In this document: one piece after another, positions 24,889 to 33,061 of the stretch | Layout: every line of letters starts with the position of its first letter | Numbering within the stretch: the stretch's first letter is position 1 | From: Bdellovibrio bacteriovorus | Lineage (GTDB): Bacteria > Bdellovibrionota > Bdellovibrionia > Bdellovibrionales > Bdellovibrionaceae | DNA: 64,000 bases | Direction of reading: 5' to 3' | Assembly (NCBI RefSeq): GCF_001592735.1 | Contig: NZ_LUKE01000006.1 | Location: 62,001 to 126,000 of the forward strand | Made by a program: the position numbers and the translations under genes | The notes under the pieces: model-generated | Databases searched by the model: none | Seen by the model: the letters and a program-made list of their open reading frames with translations, nothing else | What the model was told of the DNA's origin: nothing

Positions 24889-25730
24889 TGGCAAAAAAAG
24901 AGAAATCTCACCGTAAAAAAGTTCGTCGTCGGGTAAATCGTAAAAACAGCAAAGTGCAATTCGATAAATACGAATTGTACCGCAAGGCTGTGCAATCGGC
25001 AGAAACCGACGTGCAGTTTATTCGCGACACTTACGTGGAACTTAAGGGCAAGCAACCGCGAGTGTTTCGTGAAGACTTTTGCGGAACGTTTGCTTTATCT
25101 AACGAATGGATTAAACTTAATCCGCGCCATGAGGCTATCGGTATCGATCTTGATCCAGAACCGATGGCGTATGGTCGTCAGCACTATCTGACTCAATTAA
25201 AACCTGAACAGCAACGTCGCATGAAGCTGATTGAAGGCAATGTTCTTGATCCGAACTTACCTAAGGCTGACATCGTCGCGGCAATGAACTTTTCGTATTT
25301 CTGTTTTAAGCAAAGAGATCTATTAAAAAAATATTTTGCCAATGTTTATAAAACTTTGGGTAAAGATGGGATCTTCCTGGTCGACCTTTTTGGTGGCAGT
25401 CAGTGTTATGACGCCATCGAGGACACGATCAAGCACGAAGGTTTTACTTACTATTGGGATCAAACCAACTTTGACCCAGTGACCAACGAAGCTTTGTTCC
25501 ATATTCACTTCCGAGTGAAAGGACAAAAGATCGAACGCGTTTTCACCTATGACTGGCGTCTTTGGTCGATTCCGGAACTTCGCGATATTATGGCCGAAGT
25601 CGGATTCCGTAAAAGCCATGTTTATTGGGAAGGAACCGCAGCCGATGGTTCGGGCGATGGAAACTTTACACGTGTCGATCATGGTGAAGCCTGCCAAAGC
25701 TGGATTGCTTACATCGTTGCTGAAAAATAG
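24888..25730 (+). CDS. Class I SAM-dependent methyltransferase
   Basis: 280 residues. A very basic N terminus (KKEKSHRKKVRRRVNRK) precedes a Rossmann methyltransferase domain: motif I-like DFCGTFALS (~residue 65), acidic loop end GIDLDPEP (~85), IVAAMNFSYFCF (~128) and DGIFLVDLFGG (~160). The acceptor substrate is unknown. TAATG coupling to the E1beta gene is striking because no functional link between this methyltransferase type and 2-oxoacid dehydrogenase is established; an action on the complex itself is speculative. A terminator follows. Confidence 0.85.
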   Translation: MAKKEKSHRKKVRRRVNRKNSKVQFDKYELYRKAVQSAETDVQFIRDTYVELKGKQPRVFREDFCGTFALSNEWIKLNPRHEAIGIDLDPEPMAYGRQHYLTQLKPEQQRRMKLIEGNVLDPNLPKADIVAAMNFSYFCFKQRDLLKKYFANVYKTLGKDGIFLVDLFGGSQCYDAIEDTIKHEGFTYYWDQTNFDPVTNEALFHIHFRVKGQKIERVFTYDWRLWSIPELRDIMAEVGFRKSHVYWEGTAADGSGDGNFTRVDHGEACQSWIAYIVAEK

Positions 25731-25743
25731 GCTCTTTTTTAAG

Positions 25744-25770
25744 AAAAGCCCCTCCTTGGGCTTTTTGACA
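25744..25770 (+). terminator. Terminator after the E1/methyltransferase operon
   Basis: AAAAGCCC (25744-25751) and GGGCTTTT (25758-25765) with a 6-nt loop and a T run. Confidence 0.8.
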
Positions 25771-25870
25771 CCATTTTTTCTGGTATACGCCTTGCTATAG
25801 CTTAGCTCGTTGTTAATTTTGGTTCGTTTTGGACTGAGGACGATGAGCACAAATCTTTGTAGAGGTGAAT

Positions 25871-26518
25871 ATGAGTTCTATTTTGCGTGGAGTGGCTGTG
25901 GCTGCTCTGTCTGTTTTGGCGTTGGCGGGTTGCGATGAGTCTCGCGTGGTTGGTACTCTTACCACTAGTACTACTCTTCGTATTGTATCTCCTGGTGGGA
26001 ACAAACAAGTCTTAAATGCAGGCACTTATCGTGCGGCGGTTCGCGCTCAAGAAAAGGGCGGACAAGTTTTCATTTCTGCAGCCGGGGGGAAAGAGGTCAC
26101 TTTCAAGATCCCTCAGCTGTCGAGTTCCTCAGAGCAAACTATTAAAATCTCTCCGGCATCGTTAAGACAAGAATTTGGCTTAAGCGGTCGCGTTTACGGA
26201 ACTCAAGTTCCCTTTGATCGTGAAGCGACTCGTTCCTGCGTGTACGATACGGAACGCGTTTATCGCTGTGATGGTGATCGCGGTCGTGACTTGCGTGGCC
26301 GAGAAAACTGTGGTTGGGAATGGGTCGAAATCAAAGGCTATCAGCGTGTTCGTGAGCAAGGCTATGCCTCTTACAAAAATCTAGATATCAATCTGGTAAA
26401 CACAGCGAGCCAAAAAGTAGGTAATTTCCGCGGTTCGTATTCATACGGCGACACCATCACAAATGTAAGTTATTTGTCTGGTTGTATTCCTGAAAGACAT
26501 CGTCCGTATAACTTCTAA
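25871..26518 (+). CDS. Hypothetical lipoprotein
   Basis: 215 residues from the ATG at 25871, which follows AGAGGTGA; an in-frame GTG at 25865 lies inside that site. The N terminus is a clear lipoprotein signal with lipobox LAGC and Cys21. The mature protein has a beta-rich first half and a Cys-containing Arg/Tyr-rich middle (CVYDTERVYRCDGDRGRD, then ENCGWEW), suggesting disulfides. Family unknown. Confidence 0.85.
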   Translation: MSSILRGVAVAALSVLALAGCDESRVVGTLTTSTTLRIVSPGGNKQVLNAGTYRAAVRAQEKGGQVFISAAGGKEVTFKIPQLSSSSEQTIKISPASLRQEFGLSGRVYGTQVPFDREATRSCVYDTERVYRCDGDRGRDLRGRENCGWEWVEIKGYQRVREQGYASYKNLDINLVNTASQKVGNFRGSYSYGDTITNVSYLSGCIPERHRPYNF

Positions 26519-26522
26519 ACTA

Positions 26523-26553
26523 AAAAGCCCACTTAGAAAGTGGGCTTTTTTAT
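26523..26553. terminator. Bidirectional terminator between convergent lipoprotein genes
   Basis: AAAAGCCCACT (26523-26533) and AGTGGGCTTTT (26539-26549), 5-nt loop, with T runs readable in both directions. Confidence 0.85.
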
Positions 26554-26556
26554 TTG

Positions 26557-27192
26557 TTACTTATTCAAGATGTAATAAGCCTTAGAAATGATATGCATTC
26601 TTCCTAATCCTTCAAAGCGGGGGACAGTAAGATAAAATGTGGGCGTAGTACCTCGTCCTTTTTCATCGCTGCGCACGCGTCCCTCCATGATGATTCGGGC
26701 ATCTCCGTTAAGTGTGATGGGATTTTTGGACTTCAGATAAGCGGTCGTGATTTTTTCTTCTTCTTCGTTTTGAATCGTCACGGTGGCAGATTCAAATATA
26801 ATATTATTAGCTTTAAAATTAATAACTTTGGGGAAGACCAACTCTCCGCACAGAACGATGGTGTCGGCGGTGATCTCCGTCGGCAGGGGGGACTTAGGCT
26901 CATGGCCGCCACAGCCGAAGGTGACCGTTTCTTCTCCGGGTACCAGAGAGTCTTCAAGAGCCTCAAAATATTGAAGTCGCAAGATGTGATTGATGTCTTC
27001 GTGACTGCGCTCAATCTCAATATTTAAAACGTAAGGATCGGTTTCTAAGGTTTTGACAGCCACAAGGCCCGAGTAACCTTGAGTTCTGTAAGTCAATGGG
27101 GGGGCGGATTTAGGACCTTCTTGATTGCGTTCACGGGGCCCGCAGGCCGCAAAGCTAAAAAGACTTAATAAAAGGATAAAAATAGTTCTCAT
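26557..27192 (-). CDS. Hypothetical lipoprotein
   Basis: 211 residues; signal peptide with FAAC lipobox and Cys17, followed by a polar linker (GPRERNQEG). The mature domain is beta-rich with few aromatic clusters and two further Cys residues (FGCGG and VLCGEL). No family recognised. It ends in YYILNK. It converges with the lipoprotein gene ending at 26518 across a shared terminator. Confidence 0.8.
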   Translation of the reverse strand: MRTIFILLLSLFSFAACGPRERNQEGPKSAPPLTYRTQGYSGLVAVKTLETDPYVLNIEIERSHEDINHILRLQYFEALEDSLVPGEETVTFGCGGHEPKSPLPTEITADTIVLCGELVFPKVINFKANNIIFESATVTIQNEEEEKITTAYLKSKNPITLNGDARIIMEGRVRSDEKGRGTTPTFYLTVPRFEGLGRMHIISKAYYILNK

Positions 27193-27364
27193 AGTGACTC
27201 CGTTTTCAGTTGCAGGCTTAAAATTGCAAGCGGGGAGCCAGGGGGTATCGAAGGGGAGTGGTAGATATAACCTAAAGAAACCAGGGGTTTATGGAAAACC
27301 CCCTTTGAAACGTCCGTCCCCCGTCTTAGAAGGCGGACGTGGTTTTTGGGATTATTAAAGGCGA

Positions 27365-27883
27365 CTAGTTAAAATCAGCCTTCATAAAAAGAGGCGTCAA
27401 TGTCAGGTCGATCTCGGTTAATTTTGGTTCCGGAAATACAGGTCCTCGATGAATCACGCAAAGCACGTGGCTGACTTTGGCTCCTAAAGAGCGAATGTCC
27501 TTTGTGGATAAAACGACCTGTCCGCCCGTTGTGACGACATCTTCGATCACGCAGACGTTCTTGCCTTTGATCTCTAAGCCCTCGGCAAATTTGCAAGTGC
27601 CGTACTCCTTAGCCTCTTTTCGTACAAACACACAAGGCAATCCGGTTTCAAGTGATAAGGCGGTGGCGATGGGGATGCCACCCATTTCTAATCCCGCTAA
27701 GACCTCGGTTCCCGGAGGAATCAGCGGCGCCATTTGTTTTGCGATTTCACGCAATAACAATGGCTGTGCTTCGAAACGGTACTTATCAAAATATTCGTTA
27801 GAAACTTGGCCCGAACGAAGTTTGAATTCTCCGGTTAAATGAGCGATGTCATAGATTTTTTTTGCGAGTTCTTGCTTAGTCAT
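27365..27883 (-). CDS. pyrE: Orotate phosphoribosyltransferase
   Basis: 172 residues from the ATG at 27883 (a TTG one codon upstream is possible). Converts orotate and PRPP to OMP in pyrimidine synthesis. The PRPP-binding motif is CVIEDVVTTGGQ (~111-122), and a flexible loop with FVRKEAKEYGT (~85-95) contributes catalytic Lys/Arg residues. Length fits the short bacterial/archaeal type. It is the last gene of a likely three-gene minus-strand unit after the CNNM-type protein and cutA, with no evident functional link among the three. Confidence 0.9.
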   Translation of the reverse strand: MTKQELAKKIYDIAHLTGEFKLRSGQVSNEYFDKYRFEAQPLLLREIAKQMAPLIPPGTEVLAGLEMGGIPIATALSLETGLPCVFVRKEAKEYGTCKFAEGLEIKGKNVCVIEDVVTTGGQVVLSTKDIRSLGAKVSHVLCVIHRGPVFPEPKLTEIDLTLTPLFMKADFN

Positions 27884-27930
27884 CAAAGCCCCTTATTTCG
27901 GTCCCCAAGCGGACCGGGCCATAATAAAAG

Positions 27931-28245
27931 CTATTTCATCGAATCTTCAAGCCACTTTTTATAGGATTCATTTATTGCCAGAACAGGCAAAATCATGACG
28001 CAAGGAATAGTGTAGGGATGAAGTTCTTCGATGCGTTTAGTAAGGCTTTCTTGCACGCCGGGCTTATTTAAAGTCTTTAAAATCAGCACATATTCATTGC
28101 TGTGATCTAAATTTCCATCCCACCAATAATGGGACTCCATGCGCGTAAGGATATTGGCACAGCCAATACGTTTTTCCTTTAATAAAGTTCTAGAAATGGA
28201 TTCGGCGGTTTCTTTATCTGGGCAAGGAACATAAAAAAGCAGCAC
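27931..28245 (-). CDS. cutA: Divalent-cation tolerance protein CutA1
   Basis: 104 residues from a GTG start, three bases after the stop codon of the CBS-domain gene. CutA1 is a trimeric ferredoxin-like protein linked to copper tolerance in E. coli. Recognisable features are the beta1 strand, LLKEKRIGCANIL, ESHYWWDG, EYVLILKT and the HPYTIPCVMILP block. The conserved Cys-Ala-Asn and Trp-Trp residues are in place. Function beyond metal tolerance is poorly defined in the family. Confidence 0.93.
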   Translation of the reverse strand: MLLFYVPCPDKETAESISRTLLKEKRIGCANILTRMESHYWWDGNLDHSNEYVLILKTLNKPGVQESLTKRIEELHPYTIPCVMILPVLAINESYKKWLEDSMK

Positions 28246-28248
28246 CGG

Positions 28249-29289
28249 TTAGCTCCGGCGCAGCTTTTGTTTGCGCAGCTGCCATTGTTCTAAGGCAAAC
28301 TTACGCATGTCTTCGACGTTATCAAGTTCATCGACGATCTCAACACCTAGAAGCGTCTCCACGGCATCTTCTAAGCTTACAAGTCCCGCGACGATACCGT
28401 ATTCATCGACGGCCAAGGCGACGTGCTCTTTTTCTTTGATGAAGAAATCAAGGACTTGCGACACGGTCATACGCTCTGGAATGCTTGAAATCGGGGTCAC
28501 CAAGTCGCCCACCAGTTTATCGTGTTGATCGTTGGAAAGAGCTTCGTGAATCTTATAGCGATAGGTCATACCCACGATATTGTCCAAGCTTCCCGCATAA
28601 ATCGGAATACGCGAGAAACGCAAAGGACGATGTTTGGCAAAAACCTCTTCAACGGTTTCGTCTTTTTCTAAAGCGAAAAACACCGAACGCGGGGTCATTA
28701 TGTCCGAGACGTAAATCTTATCTAACATCAAAAGGTTTTTAATGATGTTCGACTCTTTGCCTTTTAAGGTTCCTTCTTCCATGCCGATTTCGGCGGTCAT
28801 CAGGATTTCTTCGCGGGTTACTTCAGGATCGTCACCGGTTTTGGCAAAAAAACGTCCGATCCATTCAGACATAATCACCAGTGGATAAAGCAAAAGAATC
28901 ATAAATTGAATCGCGTAGGCCGAAAACGGAACTAAGGCTTTCCAGTGAGCGGCACCGATGGATTTAGGAATGATCTCTGAAAGAATTAGAATCAAAAACG
29001 TAAGGACAAAAGACACTAGGGTGACAGACTCTTCGCCGTACTGGACTTGGACTTGGTAAGCAATCGCCGCGGAACCTAAGGTGTGTGAAAAGGTGTTCAA
29101 CGTGAGGATCGCCGAAATAGGACGATCGAGATTTTCTTTTAAGTGCTCAAGCAATTTACCGCTGCGTTTGTTCTCTTTCACCAAGACGCCGATGTAAGCC
29201 GAAGTCGAACTTAAAAGGACGGCCTCAAGCAACGAGCAAAGAAATGAGATACCGATGGTGAGGAAGAATAAAATGCTAATGATGGTCAT
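28249..29289 (-). CDS. CNNM/CorC-like membrane protein with DUF21 and CBS pair
   Basis: 346 residues. The N-terminal ~180 residues form a CNNM (DUF21) transmembrane domain with three to four hydrophobic helices and LEAVLLSSTSAYI; the second half is a CBS-domain pair (~195-320, IMTPRSVFFAL, AVDEYGIVAGLVSLEDAVE). Homologues are linked to Mg2+ or Na+ transport. The C-terminal CorC/HlyC domain present in longer members is missing; the protein ends with a basic tail (RKQKLRRS). It heads the unit with cutA and pyrE. Confidence 0.88.
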   Translation of the reverse strand: MTIISILFFLTIGISFLCSLLEAVLLSSTSAYIGVLVKENKRSGKLLEHLKENLDRPISAILTLNTFSHTLGSAAIAYQVQVQYGEESVTLVSFVLTFLILILSEIIPKSIGAAHWKALVPFSAYAIQFMILLLYPLVIMSEWIGRFFAKTGDDPEVTREEILMTAEIGMEEGTLKGKESNIIKNLLMLDKIYVSDIMTPRSVFFALEKDETVEEVFAKHRPLRFSRIPIYAGSLDNIVGMTYRYKIHEALSNDQHDKLVGDLVTPISSIPERMTVSQVLDFFIKEKEHVALAVDEYGIVAGLVSLEDAVETLLGVEIVDELDNVEDMRKFALEQWQLRKQKLRRS

Positions 29290-29482
29290 GATGTACGAAT
29301 GCTAAGTGTAAGAACAAGATATTGGCTGGGCCTGTGATATTCCATAGATGTCTTATCTTACCATGGGGGGGGCCTCTGTCTATAACGCAGCGCTATTCTG
29401 TTCCATGGCATAGTAGCGTTAGCGGGTTTTGACCGATTCCTGACGGTTTAATAGACTTTAGTCCACTCTTAAGGAGATCTAG

Positions 29483-30280
29483 ATGAAAGCTTTATGGAAA
29501 ACCACCACCCTTGTTTTGGCCACAATTTTTTCTGCGACGGCAGCCCATGCGGCGATTAAGTCTGAAGCGGTTGAGTATAAAGACGGCAAAACGGTGCTTG
29601 AAGGCTACATAGTCTATGACGATTCTTGGACGACCCCAAGACCGGCCGTTATGATTGTGCACCAGTGGATGGGTTTGACGGACCATGAAAAACAATCGGC
29701 GGAAAAATTGGCGAACCAAGGGTATGTGGCGTTTGCCATTGATCTTTATGGCAAAGGCAATCGCCCCGGAAATATGGCCGAAGCCGGGGGACTGGCTGGC
29801 ACCTTTAAAAGCAATCGCCAAATGTTCCGCGATCGTGAAAAAGCCGCTTTTGAATTTCTTAAAAAGAACAAAAAAGTCGACTCTAAAAAAGTCGTTATTG
29901 CGGGCTACTGCTTAGGCGGAACCGGGGCTTTAGAGGCGGCTCGTGGCGGTATTCCGGTGGTTGGTGCGGTCAGCTTTCATGGGGGACTTTCGGCCGACAA
30001 ACCTGAAAAAACGAAGAATCTGAAGGCCAAGTTATTGGTATTGCATGGAGCCGTCGATCCGAACGTTCCTCCTAAGGAGGTCGAAGGATTCATGAAGGAA
30101 ATGAACGATGCGAAGGCTGATTACCAGTTTATTGCGTATTCAGGGGCTGTTCATGCCTTTACCCAAAAAGAATCCGGCAATGATCCTTCCAAGGGGGCTG
30201 CCTATAACGAGGCGGCAGATCGCCGTTCTTGGGTGGCTTTCATGGACTTCTTAGACGAAGTCATCCCCGTTGCAAAATAG
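29483..30280 (+). CDS. Exported dienelactone-hydrolase-family enzyme
   Basis: 265 residues with a signal peptide ending near AHA/A (residues ~20-24). Alpha/beta-hydrolase fold of the dienelactone hydrolase type: the nucleophile is Cys143 in GYCLGGTGA, the acid is probably Asp in HGAVDPNVP, and the histidine is in SGAVHAF near the C terminus. Family enzymes hydrolyse lactones and other esters. The real substrate is unknown, and the export signal suggests a periplasmic role. Ribosome-binding site AAGGAG. Confidence 0.88.
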   Translation: MKALWKTTTLVLATIFSATAAHAAIKSEAVEYKDGKTVLEGYIVYDDSWTTPRPAVMIVHQWMGLTDHEKQSAEKLANQGYVAFAIDLYGKGNRPGNMAEAGGLAGTFKSNRQMFRDREKAAFEFLKKNKKVDSKKVVIAGYCLGGTGALEAARGGIPVVGAVSFHGGLSADKPEKTKNLKAKLLVLHGAVDPNVPPKEVEGFMKEMNDAKADYQFIAYSGAVHAFTQKESGNDPSKGAAYNEAADRRSWVAFMDFLDEVIPVAK

Positions 30281-30305
30281 TTAGAGACATGAAATTTTGA
30301 CTCTT

Positions 30306-30340
30306 AAAGGCCCTCGCTCTTGGCGGGGGCTTTTAGTTTT
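30306..30340 (+). terminator. Terminator after the dienelactone hydrolase gene
   Basis: An imperfect stem (AAAGGCCCTCGC with GCGGGGGCTTT, one bulge) is followed by TTTTAGTTTT. Confidence 0.6.
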
Positions 30341-30380
30341 GGTAAACCTCCTGGACATACAACTCTCTAGGAGCATTTAG

Positions 30381-30791
30381 ATGAAATACATCTTACTTTT
30401 CGTTCTTGCGTTTACGGCGTTAACTTTGGTCTCTGCCACTCCTGCTCAAGCAGCAAAATCTAGCAAATCTGAACCGGTAGATACGCCGGATGAAGACCGT
30501 GTTTGTTCAAACGAAGACGAAAACAGCCCCGGTTGTTTTGAAGAGTCTTACGAAGGTAACGACCGCGAAGACGAATACGGCGACTTGTTCAGCGCAGCTT
30601 ACACTCCAGCGAGCGGTGTAAAAACAGTGACTGAAGATCGTGGAACTGTGTTGGTAGTAACAACGACGCGTTCACGCGATGCTTACCAAGGTGATACTTG
30701 TGCTTACGTGACTGTTCAGATCATCGATAAAAAGACACGCAAGGTGACAGCTTCTGAATCTATCAACACCTGCGATCAGCAAATTCTGTAA
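30381..30791 (+). CDS. Small secreted protein (hypothetical)
   Basis: 136 residues. Signal peptide MKYILLFVLAFTALTLVS with cleavage likely near AQA/AK (~residue 25). The mature part starts with an acidic, Glu/Asp-rich stretch and contains four Cys residues (DRVCSNED, PGCFEE, DTCAYVT, NTCDQQ) that could form two disulfides. No family recognised. Ribosome-binding site TAGGAG; terminator downstream. Confidence 0.8.
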   Translation: MKYILLFVLAFTALTLVSATPAQAAKSSKSEPVDTPDEDRVCSNEDENSPGCFEESYEGNDREDEYGDLFSAAYTPASGVKTVTEDRGTVLVVTTTRSRDAYQGDTCAYVTVQIIDKKTRKVTASESINTCDQQIL

Positions 30792-30819
30792 TTTTAAAGA
30801 CTTCAATTTCGCCGAAATA

Positions 30820-30847
30820 AAAACCGCAGCCTAAGCGCTGCGGTTTT
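30820..30847. terminator. Bidirectional terminator
   Basis: AAAACCGCAGC (30820-30830) pairs with GCTGCGGTTTT (30837-30847). It overlaps the end of the YqjE-like minus-strand gene and lies just after the small secreted protein gene. Confidence 0.8.
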
Positions 30848-31277
30848 CGTTTTTCTGGCGTCGTTGTTGGCGCTCTTCTAAAAAATCCATGACGACTAAG
30901 GCGATGGCATTTTCAATCGGACTGCCGCCTTTGCGGGGGGCTTCCTTCTGAGGATTAAATCCCCCTGAGCTGAGCCAAGTGCTTCGAAGCATGGTGATCA
31001 CCAAGGCCCCAACAAAAAGCAACGTCATACCTAAATAAACCGAAGTGCCGGTGGTCCACACGAAGCCCTCCGGACTATCAAGCTGGGTGGCTATTTTTGC
31101 GATCAATAACGAAAGTCCTACGCAGCTGAGAGCCAAGGATCCGATCGCACAGATGGCAAGGATCGTGATCGCCCGCACGCGCAAAACCACTTGTTGAGTA
31201 ATGGCCTGGCTGGGGCCACCGAAAAAACTTTTAGCGTTTCCTAAGAAAAATGAAAGCAATGGAATGAGAAACTTCAT
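30831..31277 (-). CDS. YqjE/holin-like small membrane protein
   Basis: 148 residues starting at the ATG at 31277, which overlaps the stop of the upstream DUF883 gene (TAATG). Two strong transmembrane helices (~residues 36-60 and ~80-103) with a cytoplasmic C-terminal tail that is basic and Gln/Arg-rich (EERQQRRQKNENR). The arrangement DUF883 gene then two-helix membrane protein resembles the yqjD-yqjE pair of enterobacteria. Its function is not established; an actual phage holin role is unlikely because no phage genes surround it. Confidence 0.75.
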   Translation of the reverse strand: MKFLIPLLSFFLGNAKSFFGGPSQAITQQVVLRVRAITILAICAIGSLALSCVGLSLLIAKIATQLDSPEGFVWTTGTSVYLGMTLLFVGALVITMLRSTWLSSGGFNPQKEAPRKGGSPIENAIALVVMDFLEERQQRRQKNENRSA

Positions 31278-31504
31278 TAGTCTTCCCCTTTGTAAATGAG
31301 GCGCGCGATTAAAAATCCTAAGCCCGCGGCGGCACCTACGGCGATCCATGGATTTTCTTTTACGAAAATGGTGGCGTCGTTTTTAAATTCTAAAGCTTGT
31401 TCTTTATGTACGTCAGAAATTTTTTCCGTCAGGGGACGGGTGTAATTTTTCAATTCTTCCTGCAGAAGTTTTTTGATTTCGGCGACCAGCTGATCTCTAT
31501 CCAT
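31277..31504 (-). CDS. DUF883 (ElaB/YqjD-like) membrane-anchored protein
   Basis: 75 residues: an amphipathic, charged N-terminal helix (~1-48) followed by WIAVGAAAGLGFLIARLIY, a single C-terminal transmembrane segment with the Gly pattern of the family. E. coli members are tail-anchored inner-membrane proteins that can bind ribosomes in stationary phase. Its stop codon overlaps the YqjE-like start, so both are co-translated. Confidence 0.85.
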   Translation of the reverse strand: MDRDQLVAEIKKLLQEELKNYTRPLTEKISDVHKEQALEFKNDATIFVKENPWIAVGAAAGLGFLIARLIYKGED

Positions 31505-31587
31505 GAAGAAGCCCCTTGATGTTTTTTCAAAGGGCTTATCGGTTTAAACTGTTTGAAAGTGAAGCGTTTCTATTCGATGGTCCAGAG

Positions 31588-32427
31588 CTAAAATTTCTGT
31601 GCCGTGACGGCTTCAATAAAGGCTTTCCCCAAGGCCGTCTTACGAAAGTTAGGACGATAGACCAAGCTGAGGGTGTCTTTAAATGGAAGCACCTCGGGAT
31701 GAGCTTCCTCGATCGAGACTCCGGATTGACGGGCCACGCGTTCAGGGAGGATGGCATGCCCCATCCCTGAATCTAAAAGGCTTGCGACCACTTCTAAGTT
31801 TGCGGAACGAATTTGCCGGGAGTAATGAAGGCCCTTCTTTTTTAAACGCTCCATTAAGGTTTGAGTTTGAAAAAGATTTTCATCGACGATCAAGATGTCA
31901 TGGTTTTTTGAGCCCTTCTTTTTCCAGACGCGCACTTCATCTTGCAAAAGGTCTTTAATGATAAGGTCGGCGTGGGGTTCGGGGTTGATGACTAAACCTA
32001 CATCGCAACGATGCTCTAGAACCATGTTTAAGATGTTTCGTGAAAGATCATGAATCAGATTGACGCGAAAATCAGGGTGCTTTTTCATCAGGCCGGGCAA
32101 AAAGGCGGGCAGCGTGTAGCGAGCAACAGAAGCATGAACTCCTAATTGCACTAGCCCCTTCACCTCGTTTTCTGCCGAAAGGGAAGACTTTTTTAGTTCT
32201 TCCCAGGTTTGCAGTAAGTTTTCGGCATAGCGAAGGGTGTCCATCCCGGCCGGGGTTAAAACCACACCTTTTTTAGAGCGCTCAAAAAGGAAAACCCCGA
32301 GTTCGTCCTCAAGCTTTTTTATCGTAACCGTGAGGGTGGGTTGACTGACATGCAGTTCCTGAGCGGCACGGCTCATGTTTCCGATCTGGGCGACAGCTTT
32401 AAAGTATTTAAGAGACTGAATATCCAT
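31588..32427 (-). CDS. LysR-family transcriptional regulator
   Basis: 279 residues: N-terminal winged helix-turn-helix (~1-60, with MSRAAQELHVSQPTLTVTIKKLE) and a type 2 periplasmic-binding-like effector domain. The first helices match the CynR/OxyR-type subgroup. It is divergent from a small secreted protein gene, and the AT-rich intergenic region contains a perfect inverted repeat (32431-32456) starting 4 bp from its own start codon, a typical place for autoregulation. The effector is unknown. Confidence 0.92.
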   Translation of the reverse strand: MDIQSLKYFKAVAQIGNMSRAAQELHVSQPTLTVTIKKLEDELGVFLFERSKKGVVLTPAGMDTLRYAENLLQTWEELKKSSLSAENEVKGLVQLGVHASVARYTLPAFLPGLMKKHPDFRVNLIHDLSRNILNMVLEHRCDVGLVINPEPHADLIIKDLLQDEVRVWKKKGSKNHDILIVDENLFQTQTLMERLKKKGLHYSRQIRSANLEVVASLLDSGMGHAILPERVARQSGVSIEEAHPEVLPFKDTLSLVYRPNFRKTALGKAFIEAVTAQKF

Positions 32428-32430
32428 ATA

Positions 32431-32456
32431 ATTTATTAATCATAAGTATAATAAAT
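32431..32456. promoter_or_regulatory. Candidate LysR operator
   Basis: ATTTATTA (32431-32438) and TAATAAAT (32449-32456) are perfect inverted arms 10 bp apart, in the region between the divergent LysR gene and the small secreted protein gene. The size and position suit a LysR dimer site, but AT richness lowers confidence. Confidence 0.45.
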
Positions 32457-32519
32457 CATCAATATTTTTAATGATAAGAATCCGCTAAAAGCTTTCCTAA
32501 CAAGATGGAGGAGTCTTTT

Positions 32520-32978
32520 ATGAAATCTTTAGTTGTTCTGGGTTTGATATTTTTAAGTGCGATGGCGAATGCCAACACTTTGGTTTCTGAGCAAGTAGTG
32601 ACTTTGCCGGTGGATCTTTCAACTGCGGGCATCCGCTTAAGTAAGGCTGGCTACAGCGCGCCGACGGTGAAGGTTTTGATTCCGGAACTGGCGGCAGTGA
32701 CGGTGCTGAATCATCGCAATGAGGGCGAAACCGCGCCGTGCCTGGCGACTTTTCAAGCGATTTTAGTGGAGGAGGTTGTGCAAGGAAAGCCTGAAGTATT
32801 ACAAGTCCCTGTCTCTATTAAATTAGAAAAGATCTTTGGGGTCATAGAGGATGAAAACGGGCAGAATATCTGCCAAGTGCGTTTAATGGAAACGGTGACT
32901 GCCTCCATCCGGGGATTTGATTTTTCTCACGTCCGCTTTGGAGATTTGCCGTCTCGCCATGTGGATGATTGCAAATAA
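32520..32978 (+). CDS. Small secreted protein (hypothetical)
   Basis: 152 residues from the ATG at 32520, 7 bp after GGAGGA. Signal peptide MKSLVVLGLIFLSAMANA with cleavage near residue 18. The mature protein is beta-rich with three Cys residues and ends DDCK. Position opposite the LysR gene suggests it may be its target. No family recognised. Confidence 0.78.
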   Translation: MKSLVVLGLIFLSAMANANTLVSEQVVTLPVDLSTAGIRLSKAGYSAPTVKVLIPELAAVTVLNHRNEGETAPCLATFQAILVEEVVQGKPEVLQVPVSIKLEKIFGVIEDENGQNICQVRLMETVTASIRGFDFSHVRFGDLPSRHVDDCK

Positions 32979-33061
32979 GTTATCTGGTGGGTTCGCGAAA
33001 AGAAGGATCTTTTCGCGAACTGCTGTTGACTCTTTATTGAGCAGCCTTCTATGCTGCGATC

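Noticed and set aside
25323-25850. ~175-codon minus-strand frame
   Set aside because: Antisense to the methyltransferase and its terminator; no family resemblance.
30831-31277. Phage holin from a prophage remnant
   Set aside because: Two-helix topology alone is not diagnostic; neighbours are housekeeping genes and the DUF883 partner fits the YqjD-YqjE arrangement.
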